This document shows positions 27,320-36,311 of a stretch of 64,000 nucleotides of DNA, piece by piece. Below the pieces are notes generated by a model. The model saw only the letters and a program-made list of their open reading frames with translations, was not told the DNA's origin and searched no databases. The translations under genes and the position numbers were made by a program. Location: positions 1-64,000 of the forward strand of contig CAILAZ010000289.1 in assembly GCA_903832295.1 (NCBI GenBank). Reading direction: 5' to 3'. This stretch comes from an uncultured Acidobacteriota bacterium (GTDB taxonomy: Bacteria > Acidobacteriota > Terriglobia > Terriglobales > Acidobacteriaceae). Numbering within the stretch: the first letter of the stretch is position 1; each line of letters starts with the position of its first letter.

Positions 27320-28645
27320 TCAGCCCAGGTCTGGATTCCTCTTTCGAAGATATGCGGGGACGTCCAGTTCATCATGTTCGTCGTCCATCGCCAGCGCATC
27401 CAGAGAAGATACCGGCCTCGTCTGCTGCACCGCCTCCCAGATTCGCGTCGGAGGCTGAGTCGTCGGCTGAACCTCCACCACTCCTGTCATAGGACCTGCC
27501 AGGGGCGGTGGCTCAGGAATCGCATGCTCGGACTCCTCTGCTCGTAATTCGTAGGTCTCATCGGCCCGCCGCGTGATCTGCGGCTCCGGCGTTCGCGTCC
27601 ACTGTGCCTGCCTCGCCTGCTGAATTGCAGCTGCCGTCGCCGTCATCGTATCCCGCGCGTGGAGGCGCGATTCGGACCGAAAGCCCGTTGCGATCACGGT
27701 GATCTTCACCTCATCCTTCATCTTCTCGTCCAGCACAGCGCCAAAGATGATGTTTGCATCCTCATGGGCTGCGCTTTGGATGATTGTAGATGCCTCATAC
27801 ACTTCGGCCAGCTTCAGTGAACTCGATCCTGTAATGTTCAGCAGAATGCCACGTGCACCATCAATGGCTCCAGCCTCCAGCAGTGGCGATGCAATCGCCC
27901 TCTGCGCCGCCTCCAGCGCCCGGCGTTCGCCCTTCCCCGTCGAGGTCCCCATAACGGCGTATCCCATGCCCGCCATGATCGCCTTAACGTCTGCAAAGTC
28001 GCGGTTGATGATGCCAGGAATCGTGATGATGTCGGAAATTCCCTGCACCGCCTGCCGCAGAATGTCGTCAGCCACCCGGAATGACTCGAAGAAGCCCGCA
28101 TCCTGCGCCACCGCGAGCAGTTTCTCGTTCGGAATCACAATCACCGTGTCCACCGAGTCAATCAGCTCCGCCAAGCCCTTTTCCGCCTGGTTCATCCGGC
28201 GCTTGCCCTCAAACGCAAAGGGCTTGGTAACTACTGCCACGGTGAGCGCACCCATTTCGCTGGCCAGCGAGGCAATAATGGGCGCGGCTCCAGTTCCGGT
28301 GCCACCGCCCAGACCCGTGGTTACAAAGACCATGTCCGCGCCTTCCAGCGCGGCAATGATCCTGTCCGTATCCTCCAGCGCGGCCTGCCGCCCCACCTCA
28401 GGATTCGCCCCGGCGCCCAGCCCGTTCGTCAGCTTCACACCCAGTTGAAGTTTCTTCGGAGCGCGGGACATCTGCAACGCCTGCAGGTCCGTGTTGGCCG
28501 TAATGAACTCCACGCCCTCCACGCCGGCCTCAATCATCCGGTTCACCGCGTTGTTGCCGCCGCCACCGACGCCGATCACCTTGATCTTGGCGTTGTTGCG
28601 TACCTCTTCGTGGAACTGAATTCGAATGTCCTGCTCGTCCATCAT
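27320..28645 (-). CDS. ftsZ: Cell division protein FtsZ
   Basis: FtsZ is the tubulin-like GTPase that forms the division ring. The 441-residue protein (440 from the second ATG at 28642) has the opening [17 protein letters not shown], the tubulin signature GGGTGTG at 113-119 and the catalytic T7 region with [12 protein letters not shown] variable linker of about 90 residues leads to the conserved C-terminal peptide [10 protein letters not shown], which binds FtsA and other anchors. The gene lies 36 bp after ftsA and ends the cluster murC-ftsQ-ftsA-ftsZ. Confidence 0.98.
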   Translation of the reverse strand: MMDEQDIRIQFHEEVRNNAKIKVIGVGGGGNNAVNRMIEAGVEGVEFITANTDLQALQMSRAPKKLQLGVKLTNGLGAGANPEVGRQAALEDTDRIIAALEGADMVFVTTGLGGGTGTGAAPIIASLASEMGALTVAVVTKPFAFEGKRRMNQAEKGLAELIDSVDTVIVIPNEKLLAVAQDAGFFESFRVADDILRQAVQGISDIITIPGIINRDFADVKAIMAGMGYAVMGTSTGKGERRALEAAQRAIASPLLEAGAIDGARGILLNITGSSSLKLAEVYEASTIIQSAAHEDANIIFGAVLDEKMKDEVKITVIATGFRSESRLHARDTMTATAAAIQQARQAQWTRTPEPQITRRADETYELRAEESEHAIPEPPPLAGPMTGVVEVQPTTQPPTRIWEAVQQTRPVSSLDALAMDDEHDELDVPAYLRKRNPDLG

Positions 28646-28681
28646 GCTAGCCTCACTCTTGGCGCGCCTTCGCGCCTGGCA

Positions 28682-29905
28682 TCAGTTCGTTGAGCGCGAC
28701 GTGAACAGTCCCCGCAGCCGCGCTCCAAAACCGGTCTCTTCCTTACTCTTCAGTACCCGCGCCCGCTGCGTGTAAAACACCAGGCCAATTGCGGTTGCAT
28801 ACTCGGGCTCCTGCAGTTCCACCGGAAGCTGCGCAATCCCCATCGGCAGTCCGACTCGCGCCGGACGCCTCAGAATGTCCTCGCAACTTTCCGTCAGGCT
28901 CAACAACCGCGATCCGCCCCCGGTGAGGATGATTCCTCCGCCGAGCGTTTCCAGCACTCCCGCATGACGAAGGTCGTCACGCAACAACTCCATCAGTTCC
29001 CTGGCGCGAGGCTCCAGGATTTCTCCCAGGTCGCGCTGCCTCATCATCCTCGAAGGACGCTCTCCCACGGATGGAACCTCAATCTCGTTCTGCTCCGCAA
29101 TCCGCGTCACCATGGAGCAGCCAAATTGCCGCTTCAGACTCTCAGCGTCCACCAGCGAGGTCTTCAGCCCATATGCAACGTCGCGGGTAAAGTTGATTCC
29201 ACCAAGCGGCACAACACTCGAGTGGATCACAACCTCATCCTGCACAACTGCAATGTCTGATGTTGCTGCTCCAATATCGATTACCGCGGCACCCAGTTCG
29301 CGTTCGTCGCGCCGCAGCACCGCATCGCAGCACGCCAATCCTTCGTAAACCTTATCTTCCACGCTCATGCCAGCCAGGTTTAGCGCAGTCACCACGTTTT
29401 GAACTGCTGCGCTCGCCGCCGTAATCACGTGCACACGAATGTCTAATTGACGCCCTATCATCCCCACTGGGTGCTGGATACCGTCCTGGCCGTCCAGCAA
29501 AAACTCTTGCGTCATCAGGTGCAGAATCTCGCGTCCTTCCGGCAAGGCGATCTCGCGCGCCCGCTCTCCGGCCTCCTGCACGTCGGCGCTGGTAATTTCC
29601 CGTGGCCGCGATCCAAGCGAAATCACTCCGTGGCTGTTTACGGAGCGAATATGCGGCCCGCTCACCCCTACCACTGCCGAAGCCAGGGCGAGTCCGCTGC
29701 TTTTCTCTGCGCGCCCTACCGCCTCCTCCACACTCTTCTTAGCCAACTCGAGGTCCACGATTACGCCGCGCTTGGTTCCCCCCGAAGCCGCAACCCCGTA
29801 GCCGCGATAGCGCAGCCCCGCCTCGGTCATCTCCACCGACAGTGCCACCGTCTTAGAAGAGCCCAGGTCGATGATCGTGATGATGTTCTCGTTGCTCTTT
29901 CCCAT
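28682..29905 (-). CDS. ftsA: Cell division protein FtsA
   Basis: FtsA is an actin-fold ATPase that ties FtsZ filaments to the membrane. The 407-residue product has the phosphate-1 motif IIDLGSSKTVALS, VVGVSGPHI of the 1C domain, VIDIGAATSDIAV, and adenosine-region LGGGIILTGGGSRL. The C-terminal FGARLRGLFTSR is the amphipathic membrane-targeting helix. The start ATG follows the ftsQ stop directly with no spacer, so translation is likely coupled. Confidence 0.96.
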   Translation of the reverse strand: MGKSNENIITIIDLGSSKTVALSVEMTEAGLRYRGYGVAASGGTKRGVIVDLELAKKSVEEAVGRAEKSSGLALASAVVGVSGPHIRSVNSHGVISLGSRPREITSADVQEAGERAREIALPEGREILHLMTQEFLLDGQDGIQHPVGMIGRQLDIRVHVITAASAAVQNVVTALNLAGMSVEDKVYEGLACCDAVLRRDERELGAAVIDIGAATSDIAVVQDEVVIHSSVVPLGGINFTRDVAYGLKTSLVDAESLKRQFGCSMVTRIAEQNEIEVPSVGERPSRMMRQRDLGEILEPRARELMELLRDDLRHAGVLETLGGGIILTGGGSRLLSLTESCEDILRRPARVGLPMGIAQLPVELQEPEYATAIGLVFYTQRARVLKSKEETGFGARLRGLFTSRSTN

Positions 29906-30976
29906 CTATTTCCGTTTCTTCACTGCCCGGTGCCGTGGCTTCGATGGCACTGCCGGCTCTGAGTTCTTTTCCGTGCCGTCAGTCTTTGCAGCCCCCGCTG
30001 CGGCCGGCGGTGTCGCAACATGAGTGTCTGGATTCAAAATCACCTCGCGGCCATAGCGCATGTCCACAGATTCCAGTTTTCCGCGTTCCTGCTCCCATTT
30101 CTGCACATTCGATAAAAACACCATGAAGCGCGACAGGAAATTCTCCTTGCCCAGATGCAGCAGAATCGGCGCCGACCCGCCCTTCGCCAGCACCTTCACG
30201 TCTTCCGGATCGCTCAAGTCCACCTCATCGATGTTGCGCGAATATTGTGCGCCCTGCGCGCCGTTGCCCTCGTCCAACTCGCGCATCAGTCTCATATACG
30301 CCCTCATTCGCGGTGCGCGTGTGGAAAGAGGCTCGTTCTCGTTCATTCCCAGGATGACCGGAAACGAATAGCCGTCTCCCTGCGTGCCGGAGGGCATCTC
30401 CATCAGCACTCCCTGCGCATCCACCAGTTCCACGCGCTCTCCCAGGGCGACAAATCCAACCGGCGTACGCTCCTTCACCACCACCCGGAGTTGATTCGGC
30501 CAGAGTCTTATCACTGCCGCCGACTCCACCCAGGGGATCTTCTCCAACTCCCGTTTACGCTCCGCCAGCGGGATCTGGAATACATTGCGCCCCACGTCCT
30601 CCCGCATTTTTTCCAACACCTGCGCTCGCGACTTTGAAGCCTCTCCCCCCACCTGCACGTCATTCTCTGAGCGAACACGGAATCGCCACGAGTGTGTCGC
30701 AAATCTGTAGGACTCAAATCCAGCCACTGCCAGCACTGCCAGCGTCAGCACCACCGCTGCCACAGCGCGCATCCGCGAAGCCGTCTTTTTCGGCAGCGCG
30801 CTGCGCCTTACTGAAACCCGTTTGTTTGCCCGCCGGAACTGGTTCTGTTCGTCTTCGTCCTCGTCATCCGTCAGTCCAGCGTCCAGCGGCAGCGAGTCGT
30901 CCGCATAGGAATTGCGGGCCGTCTGGCCTCGGCGGTAGAACGGATCGTCGGAAGGTGGTCCCTGGTTGCGCGCCAT
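29906..30976 (-). CDS. ftsQ: Cell division protein FtsQ/DivIB
   Basis: FtsQ is a bitopic membrane protein that links early and late division proteins. The 356-residue protein has a charged cytoplasmic N-terminus (1-67), one membrane helix (about 68-92, MRAVAAVVLTLAVLAVAGF), a POTRA domain (VQVGGEASKSRAQVLEKM to VVKERTPVGFV) and the FtsQ beta domain. A Lys/Arg-rich tail (KPRHRAVKKRK) ends the protein. Neighbours ftsA (no gap) and murC (161 bp away) support the call. Confidence 0.92.
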   Translation of the reverse strand: MARNQGPPSDDPFYRRGQTARNSYADDSLPLDAGLTDDEDEDEQNQFRRANKRVSVRRSALPKKTASRMRAVAAVVLTLAVLAVAGFESYRFATHSWRFRVRSENDVQVGGEASKSRAQVLEKMREDVGRNVFQIPLAERKRELEKIPWVESAAVIRLWPNQLRVVVKERTPVGFVALGERVELVDAQGVLMEMPSGTQGDGYSFPVILGMNENEPLSTRAPRMRAYMRLMRELDEGNGAQGAQYSRNIDEVDLSDPEDVKVLAKGGSAPILLHLGKENFLSRFMVFLSNVQKWEQERGKLESVDMRYGREVILNPDTHVATPPAAAGAAKTDGTEKNSEPAVPSKPRHRAVKKRK

Positions 30977-31137
30977 AGATGGAAAGCAGGCAGCAAGCGC
31001 CTTATGCGCTCACTATACCTGCTTTTGCCGCCGATTCAGCTAGTGAATATTCAGGCTTCCCCGGCCCGGACTTTAACTCGTTAACAGTGTGTGCAGAATT
31101 TCTCCCCCTTCTGCACCGTCCCCTGTGCATACTCGCC

Positions 31138-32547
31138 TCAGACGCCCGCCGCCTGCTCGCGCGCCCGCAACTTCTCCAGGATCTGCGGCCCCAGTTGCGA
31201 AACCGTTCCTGCGCCCAGAGTCAGCACGACGTCGCCCTCCTGCACCTGTTCCACCAGTGCATCGACCGCGGCCGCAAAGCTCGCTGCAAACTCCGCCGGA
31301 TGATCGTTCCGGCAGCGTATCTTCTGTGCAAGCGAAAGTCCGCTCACCCCTGCAATCGGCTGCTCGCTGGCCGCATAAATGTCAAGCACCAGCAACCGGT
31401 CCGCATCCGGAAATGCCGAGACGAATTCATCCATGAGCAGGTAGGTCCGCGTGTACCGGTGCGGCTGGAAGATCACGTGAACTCGCCCTGCCCCGCGCAG
31501 CCATTGCCGCGCCGCCGCCAGCGTTGCCACAATCTCGGTGGGATGGTGTCCGTAGTCATCCACTACCCGCACGCCTGCGGCCGTGCCCTTCAACTGGAAG
31601 CGCCTGTCCACTCCGCGGAATTGCGCGATCCCATCGCGGATGCGCTCCACCGGAATCTCCAGTCCCATCCCGACCGCAATCGCCGCCGTCGCGTTCAGTA
31701 CGTTGTGCGCGCCCGGGACGAACAGTTCGAAACGCCCCAGATCGCGCCCCTGGAACTGCACCCGGAAATTGTTGTGCATCGCTTCGGGCTCCTGCCCAGT
31801 CGCCATCTCCATCGCGCGGAAGTCTGCATCCTCGCGCGTTCCGTAGCTCACCACTCGGCGCTCCACCCGCGGCAGCAGATTCCGCAACCCGTCGTTATCT
31901 GTACATGCCACCACCGTCCCATAGAACGGCACCCGGTCCATGAATTCCACGAACGTATTCTGCACGTCGTCCATGTCGCGGTAGCAATCCATGTGTTCGC
32001 GGTCGATGTTCGTAACCACGGAGAGGATCGGCGACAACTTCAGGAATGAACGGTCGCTCTCGTCTGCCTCCGCCACAAGGTATTGCGAGGTCCCCAGGCG
32101 CGCATTGGAGCCCATGGCATCCACGCGACCCCCCACCACAACCGTCGGGTCCAGTCCGCCCGCCGCAAGCACGGCCGCCACCAGGCTCGTCGTAGTCGTC
32201 TTGCCGTGCATCCCCGCAATGGCGATTCCATATTTCAGCCGCATCAGTTCGGCCAGCATCTCCGCCCGCTGGATCACCGGTAGATGCAACTGCCGCGCCT
32301 CTGCCACCTCCGGGTTCTCGCGTGAGATCGCCGAACTGGTAACCACCACCTCAGCCCCGTGGACGTTGTCTGCCACGTGACCCACAAAGATCTCAGCTCC
32401 TAGTTTCTTCAGCCGTTCGGTTGTTGCCGACAAGCGCAGGTCTGAGCCGCTCACGCGGTATCCAAGGGTAAGCAGCACCTCGGCAATCCCGCTCATGCCG
32501 ATGCCACCGATGCCAACAAAATGTATGCGCTGAATCTTTGCGAACAT
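31138..32547 (-). CDS. murC: UDP-N-acetylmuramate--L-alanine ligase
   Basis: MurC adds the first amino acid to UDP-MurNAc. From ATG at 32547 the protein has 469 residues. The N-terminal Rossmann motif HFVGIGGIGMSGIAE (9-23) is typical of MurC and the ATP loop GMHGKTTTT lies at 112-120. The C-terminal domain carries VRVVDDYGHHPTE. The frame is open to 32622, but that 25-residue extension overlaps the next gene and is Arg/Trp-rich, so it is discounted. The stretch 30977-31137 between murC and ftsQ shows nothing recognisable. Confidence 0.96.
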   Translation of the reverse strand: MFAKIQRIHFVGIGGIGMSGIAEVLLTLGYRVSGSDLRLSATTERLKKLGAEIFVGHVADNVHGAEVVVTSSAISRENPEVAEARQLHLPVIQRAEMLAELMRLKYGIAIAGMHGKTTTTSLVAAVLAAGGLDPTVVVGGRVDAMGSNARLGTSQYLVAEADESDRSFLKLSPILSVVTNIDREHMDCYRDMDDVQNTFVEFMDRVPFYGTVVACTDNDGLRNLLPRVERRVVSYGTREDADFRAMEMATGQEPEAMHNNFRVQFQGRDLGRFELFVPGAHNVLNATAAIAVGMGLEIPVERIRDGIAQFRGVDRRFQLKGTAAGVRVVDDYGHHPTEIVATLAAARQWLRGAGRVHVIFQPHRYTRTYLLMDEFVSAFPDADRLLVLDIYAASEQPIAGVSGLSLAQKIRCRNDHPAEFAASFAAAVDALVEQVQEGDVVLTLGAGTVSQLGPQILEKLRAREQAAGV

Positions 32548-32581
32548 GACTCTTGAATTGTACGGCAGGCGGCGCGGACCA

Positions 32582-33118
32582 TCACACCAGGTGCGAATTC
32601 TCTTCCTCCTCCGGAGCCACAATGCCCTCCGGCAGGGCGCCGCCGTTGTAGCTGGCCATCCGGTTCTTCCACTTCAGGAAGTCCCCGATCCTCTGTGGCT
32701 CAATCCTCACCTCCACCCGCCGCAGGCTCGCCAGCAACAGGTTCATCTCGTTCATCAGCCCCTCGGCATGCCGAAGTTTGCGCTTGGACTTCCTCGCCAC
32801 CTGCAGTTCGCGCCCTGCGGCTTCCAGCAGCCCCCAGCCCTCGGGCATCTCCTCGGCCTTCAGCATCCCCTTTGGAGCCGCGAAGTAGCGCTCGCATCCC
32901 AGCGCAATCTCCGGATCGCGCCTCCACGGCTTCCACGCATCGGCCAGAAAATCCGCGCGGCTGATCTTGCACTCAATCACAATCGAGTGGTTCTTGCCCT
33001 TCCACCCGATCGCATCCGGCATTTCGCCCGATGAGCATCCCTGCTCGCTCAACACAATCCCGCAGCGATACCGCCGCAGCCACGCCTCCGCCATCTCCAC
33101 CAACCGAGCGTGTGTCAT
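32582..33118 (-). CDS. MmcB-like PD-(D/E)xK nuclease family protein
   Basis: The 178-residue protein shows a compact nuclease core: PDAIGWKG (Asp35) followed by VIECKISRADFLAD, giving the PD ... ExK triad Asp35, Glu49, Lys51. The piece ECKxSRxDFLxD ... RYFAAPKGM closely resembles MmcB-like DNA-repair proteins. A basic, helical C-terminal half follows (VARKSKRKLRHAEGL). It probably acts on DNA, but the substrate is not known. It sits 34 bp ahead of murC and downstream of argJ, all on one strand, so it may be co-transcribed with the division cluster. Family assignment is from motif memory and untested. Confidence 0.72.
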   Translation of the reverse strand: MTHARLVEMAEAWLRRYRCGIVLSEQGCSSGEMPDAIGWKGKNHSIVIECKISRADFLADAWKPWRRDPEIALGCERYFAAPKGMLKAEEMPEGWGLLEAAGRELQVARKSKRKLRHAEGLMNEMNLLLASLRRVEVRIEPQRIGDFLKWKNRMASYNGGALPEGIVAPEEEENSHLV

Positions 33119-33136
33119 GCCCTTTTATCGCACGAA

Positions 33137-33157
33137 GGGCCCGCCATTGGCGAGCCC
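33137..33157 (-). terminator. Possible terminator of the arginine operon
   Basis: Past the argJ stop on the minus strand, a 9-bp stem (GGGCTCGCC / GGCGGGCCC, one wobble) with a 3-nt loop is followed by TTCG. The T-run is poor, so read-through into the MmcB-like gene is possible. Confidence 0.35.
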
Positions 33158-33188
33158 CGGATTCATGGCCATTGTGAAGCAGCGCTCC

Positions 33189-34397
33189 CTATGTCGAGTA
33201 GTCCGCGTTGATATGCACGTACTCCACCGTCAGGTCGCAGGTCAGAAACTCCAGCGCGCTCTTCCCTCTTCCCAACTCCACTCGAATCTCATACTCCGCC
33301 TGCTTCAAATATTCATGCGCCTGCTTCTCGTCGAAGGCGTGCGCCACTCCGCCCTTGCAGACCTGCTGCGGACCGAAGAAGATGTTGATCTTCGCCGCAT
33401 CCACCGCCACTCCGCTCTTCCCCACCGAGGAGAGGATTCGTCCCCAGTTCGGGTCGCACCCCGCCCAGGCGGTCTTCACCAGAGGCGAATTGGCGATCGA
33501 GCGCGCAATCGTCCGCGCTTCGTCCACGGACTTCGCGCCTGAAATCCTCAGCCTCACCAGGTGCTCTGCGCCTTCGCCGTCGCGCACCACCTGCTCCGCC
33601 AGCGACGCGCAAACCCCGCGCAACGCCTCCGCAAACTTCTTTGCCACCGCCGCCAGCTTCACCTTGCTCGCCCCGGAAGCCAGCACCAGCACGGTGTCGT
33701 TGGTCGAGGTATCCCCATCCACGGAAATCGCGTTGAACGTGGTATCCACCGCCGCCTTCAGCGCTGCCCGCAAATCCACTGGCTCCGCCTCCAGATCGGT
33801 GAATATGTAAACCAGCATCGTTGCCATGTTGGGATGAATCATCCCCGATCCTTTGCACACTCCGGCGATCCGCACCGTCTTCTTGCCTGCGGCAAATTCC
33901 GCCGAAGCCAGCTTCATCCGCGTGTCCGTCGTCATGATGGCCGTCGCGAATGCCTTCAATGCTTCCGCGTCGCCACCGCGCCCTTCCACCACCGCCGGAA
34001 TCGCCTTCACCAGTTTTTCCACCGGCAGCGGCACTCCAATAATTCCAGTTGACGATGGCACGATGAACTGCGGAGCCGCCTCCAGGGCCGCTCCCAGTGC
34101 CGCGCAGCTCTGCTCCGCCACTGCGATTCCCGCAGCGCCTGTCGCACAATTTGCGTTGCCCGCGTTGACCAGAACGGCACGCACCCGTCCCCGGCTCTTG
34201 CGAAGGTGCGCCCGCCCTACCTCAACCGGCGCGGCCACCACTCGGTTCCGCGTGAACATCGCCGCCGCCGAAGCGCCCATAGGAGCCTCCGCCAGCGCAA
34301 GGTCCGCACGCCCGCTTGCCTTGATTCCGGCCTTCGTGGCCGACCACAAAAATCCCAGGGGTAGAAATACCGCCTCATCCGCTCCGTTTACATTCAT
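33189..34397 (-). CDS. argJ: Glutamate N-acetyltransferase / amino-acid acetyltransferase
   Basis: ArgJ moves the acetyl group from N-acetylornithine to glutamate, recycling it in arginine synthesis; some forms also use acetyl-CoA. From ATG at 34397 the 402-residue protein has the self-cleavage site HPNMATMLVY, where the Thr after Ala becomes the nucleophile of the beta chain. Other marks are AMFTRNRVVAAPV, LVNAGNANCATG, STGIIGVPLP and DPNWGRILSSVG. The start overlaps the stop of the acetyltransferase gene upstream (ATGA). It is the last gene of the arginine operon. Confidence 0.95.
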   Translation of the reverse strand: MNVNGADEAVFLPLGFLWSATKAGIKASGRADLALAEAPMGASAAAMFTRNRVVAAPVEVGRAHLRKSRGRVRAVLVNAGNANCATGAAGIAVAEQSCAALGAALEAAPQFIVPSSTGIIGVPLPVEKLVKAIPAVVEGRGGDAEALKAFATAIMTTDTRMKLASAEFAAGKKTVRIAGVCKGSGMIHPNMATMLVYIFTDLEAEPVDLRAALKAAVDTTFNAISVDGDTSTNDTVLVLASGASKVKLAAVAKKFAEALRGVCASLAEQVVRDGEGAEHLVRLRISGAKSVDEARTIARSIANSPLVKTAWAGCDPNWGRILSSVGKSGVAVDAAKINIFFGPQQVCKGGVAHAFDEKQAHEYLKQAEYEIRVELGRGKSALEFLTCDLTVEYVHINADYST

Positions 34398-34924
34398 CTT
34401 TCGATCTTCACCAGCGGCTGTCTCACCCGCAACTGCAATTTTGCCGGACGCGGCAGGATCGCGAATTGCGGCAGCTCTCCGCGATACATCGCAACCTCGT
34501 CGCACTCGTGCAACTTCGGACAGTTCGCGCAGTCCTTGTAAATTTTGTCCGGCAGTTCCTCACGCTTGGCTTCCGCAAAGCCCATGTGCGCAAAGAACTC
34601 CGGGATACGCGTGAACAGGCACACGCAATGAACGTGGTGCAGCTCTGCTTCTTCCAGCAGCGCATCCACCAGCAGGCGTCCCGCGCCCGCGCCCTTGAAG
34701 CGCGGCCACACGGCAATCGAGCGGATCTCCGCCAGGTGCGTGCCATACAGATGCAGCGCTCCGCAGCCCAGCAGTTCGTCGCCCTCCACCACCACAGTAA
34801 AATCGCGGATGTTCTCGCAAATCTCCGCCAGCGACCTTGGCAGCAGCGTTCCGTCTCCCGAAAAATCCGCAATCAGCCCACGCAGGTTTTCCGCGTCCGG
34901 CAAAACCGCTTTACGCGTGTACAT
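34394..34924 (-). CDS. GNAT-family N-acetylglutamate synthase-like protein
   Basis: The 176-residue protein is a GNAT acetyltransferase: IRSIAVWPRFKGAGAGRLLVDALL is the acetyl-CoA-binding segment. A C-x2-C-x5-C cluster (DCANCPKLHEC) near residue 135-145 matches short N-acetylglutamate synthases found in arg clusters, so it probably makes the first acetylglutamate to prime the cycle that ArgJ then maintains. It overlaps argH by 14 bases and argJ by 4, inside a nine-gene arg operon. The context makes the assignment fairly strong; a different acyl acceptor remains possible. Confidence 0.8.
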   Translation of the reverse strand: MYTRKAVLPDAENLRGLIADFSGDGTLLPRSLAEICENIRDFTVVVEGDELLGCGALHLYGTHLAEIRSIAVWPRFKGAGAGRLLVDALLEEAELHHVHCVCLFTRIPEFFAHMGFAEAKREELPDKIYKDCANCPKLHECDEVAMYRGELPQFAILPRPAKLQLRVRQPLVKIER

Positions 34925-36311
34925 CGGCCGCCTCTGTCTTCCTCAACTGCATCACCCGCTGCTCCATGGACGCAAGCGCCGCAGCCACCTTCGCGCGCGC
35001 CGTGCCGCCGGTTACATCATGGCAGTCCAGCACAGCCTCCAGCGTTACGCTGGCGTAAAAATCATCCCCGAACGCTTCGCTGATCTCGCGCAGCTCTGCC
35101 AGCTTCATCTCGTGCAGTTCCAGGCGTTGCTCCATCCCCGCGCGCACCGCCCGTCCAATCACCTCGTGCGCCCGCCGGAACGGCACTCCCTTGCCCACCA
35201 GGTAAGTGGCCGCAGCCATCGCGTTCATGTAGCCCGAACTCGCCGCGCTTGCCATTCGCTCCAGGTCGAACTGCACCTCGCGCATAAAGCCCCCCGCCAC
35301 ACGCAGCATCATGCTCACCGTGTCGGCCACCACGAATACCGGCTCCTGCGTCTCCTGCATGTCCTTGTTGTAGGCCAGCGGCAGCCCCTTCAGCGTGATC
35401 AGCAACTGTTGCGCCGCGCCCATCACTCGTCCCGCCTTGCCGCGAATCAGCTCCAGCGCATCTGGATTCTGCTTCTGCGGCATCGCGCTCGAACCCGTCG
35501 AATAGCTCTCCGGAAGGTGCACAAAGCCATACTCCAGCGTCGAGAACAGGATGAACTCCTCTGCCCACCGGCTCAGGTGTACCGCCAGTATCGACAGTAC
35601 CTGCGCGAACTCAATCGCAAAATCCCGGTCGCTGGTTGCATCCATGCTGTTCCGCGTCGGAGCCTCAAACTTCAGCTCGCCCGCCACCATCTCCCGGTCC
35701 AGTGCCAACGTCGCGCCCGCAATTGCCCCGGAGCCCAGCGGGCAGTGATTCAGCCGCTCACGGCAATCCCGCAAGCGCTCCACGTCGCGCAGGAACATCT
35801 CGCAATAGGCCAGCAGCCAATGTGCCACCAACACCGGCTCGGCCCGCTGCAGATGCGTATAGGACGGCATCGCCGCCGTCCCCGCCTGCCGCGCCCGCTC
35901 GGTCGTAGCCGCCACCAGTTCCGCCAGTAGTCTGCTGATCTCGTCGCACTGCGCGCGTACAAACAGCCTCAGGTCGGTCGCAATCTGCTCGTTGCGACTT
36001 CGCCCCGCGTGCAGTTTCAGCGCCGTCTCGCCGATCAGGCCCTGCAGAGATTTCTCCACAAAGTGGTGAACATCTTCGGCCTCCGGGTCGTTCAGCAGCT
36101 CATGCCCGGTCAGCGAGAGCTTTTCCAGCCCTCCGAGCATCGTCGCGTACTCTGCCCCGGAAAGGACACCAGCCGCGAGCAGGGCTTTCGCGTGCGCGCG
36201 GCTGGCGGATATCTCTTCCTGAAGAAGACGCTGGTCAAAGGGAAACGACCTTTGCCAGCGCTCGAATTCCGGATCGAGCGGCTGTCTGAACCGCCCCGAC
36301 CACATCTTCAC
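34911..36311 (-). CDS. argH: Argininosuccinate lyase
   Basis: ArgH splits argininosuccinate into arginine and fumarate. The 466-residue protein has the fumarase/aspartase-superfamily signature GSSAMPQKQNPD, with the catalytic Ser in the flexible loop, plus HAGRSRNEQIATD and TSDRDFAIEF. The opening MWSGRFRQPLD is typical. The frame starts with GTG at 36311, whose GTGA overlaps the argG stop; ATG at 36305 gives the more usual N-terminus and is equally possible. Confidence 0.96.
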   Translation of the reverse strand: MKMWSGRFRQPLDPEFERWQRSFPFDQRLLQEEISASRAHAKALLAAGVLSGAEYATMLGGLEKLSLTGHELLNDPEAEDVHHFVEKSLQGLIGETALKLHAGRSRNEQIATDLRLFVRAQCDEISRLLAELVAATTERARQAGTAAMPSYTHLQRAEPVLVAHWLLAYCEMFLRDVERLRDCRERLNHCPLGSGAIAGATLALDREMVAGELKFEAPTRNSMDATSDRDFAIEFAQVLSILAVHLSRWAEEFILFSTLEYGFVHLPESYSTGSSAMPQKQNPDALELIRGKAGRVMGAAQQLLITLKGLPLAYNKDMQETQEPVFVVADTVSMMLRVAGGFMREVQFDLERMASAASSGYMNAMAAATYLVGKGVPFRRAHEVIGRAVRAGMEQRLELHEMKLAELREISEAFGDDFYASVTLEAVLDCHDVTGGTARAKVAAALASMEQRVMQLRKTEAADVHA

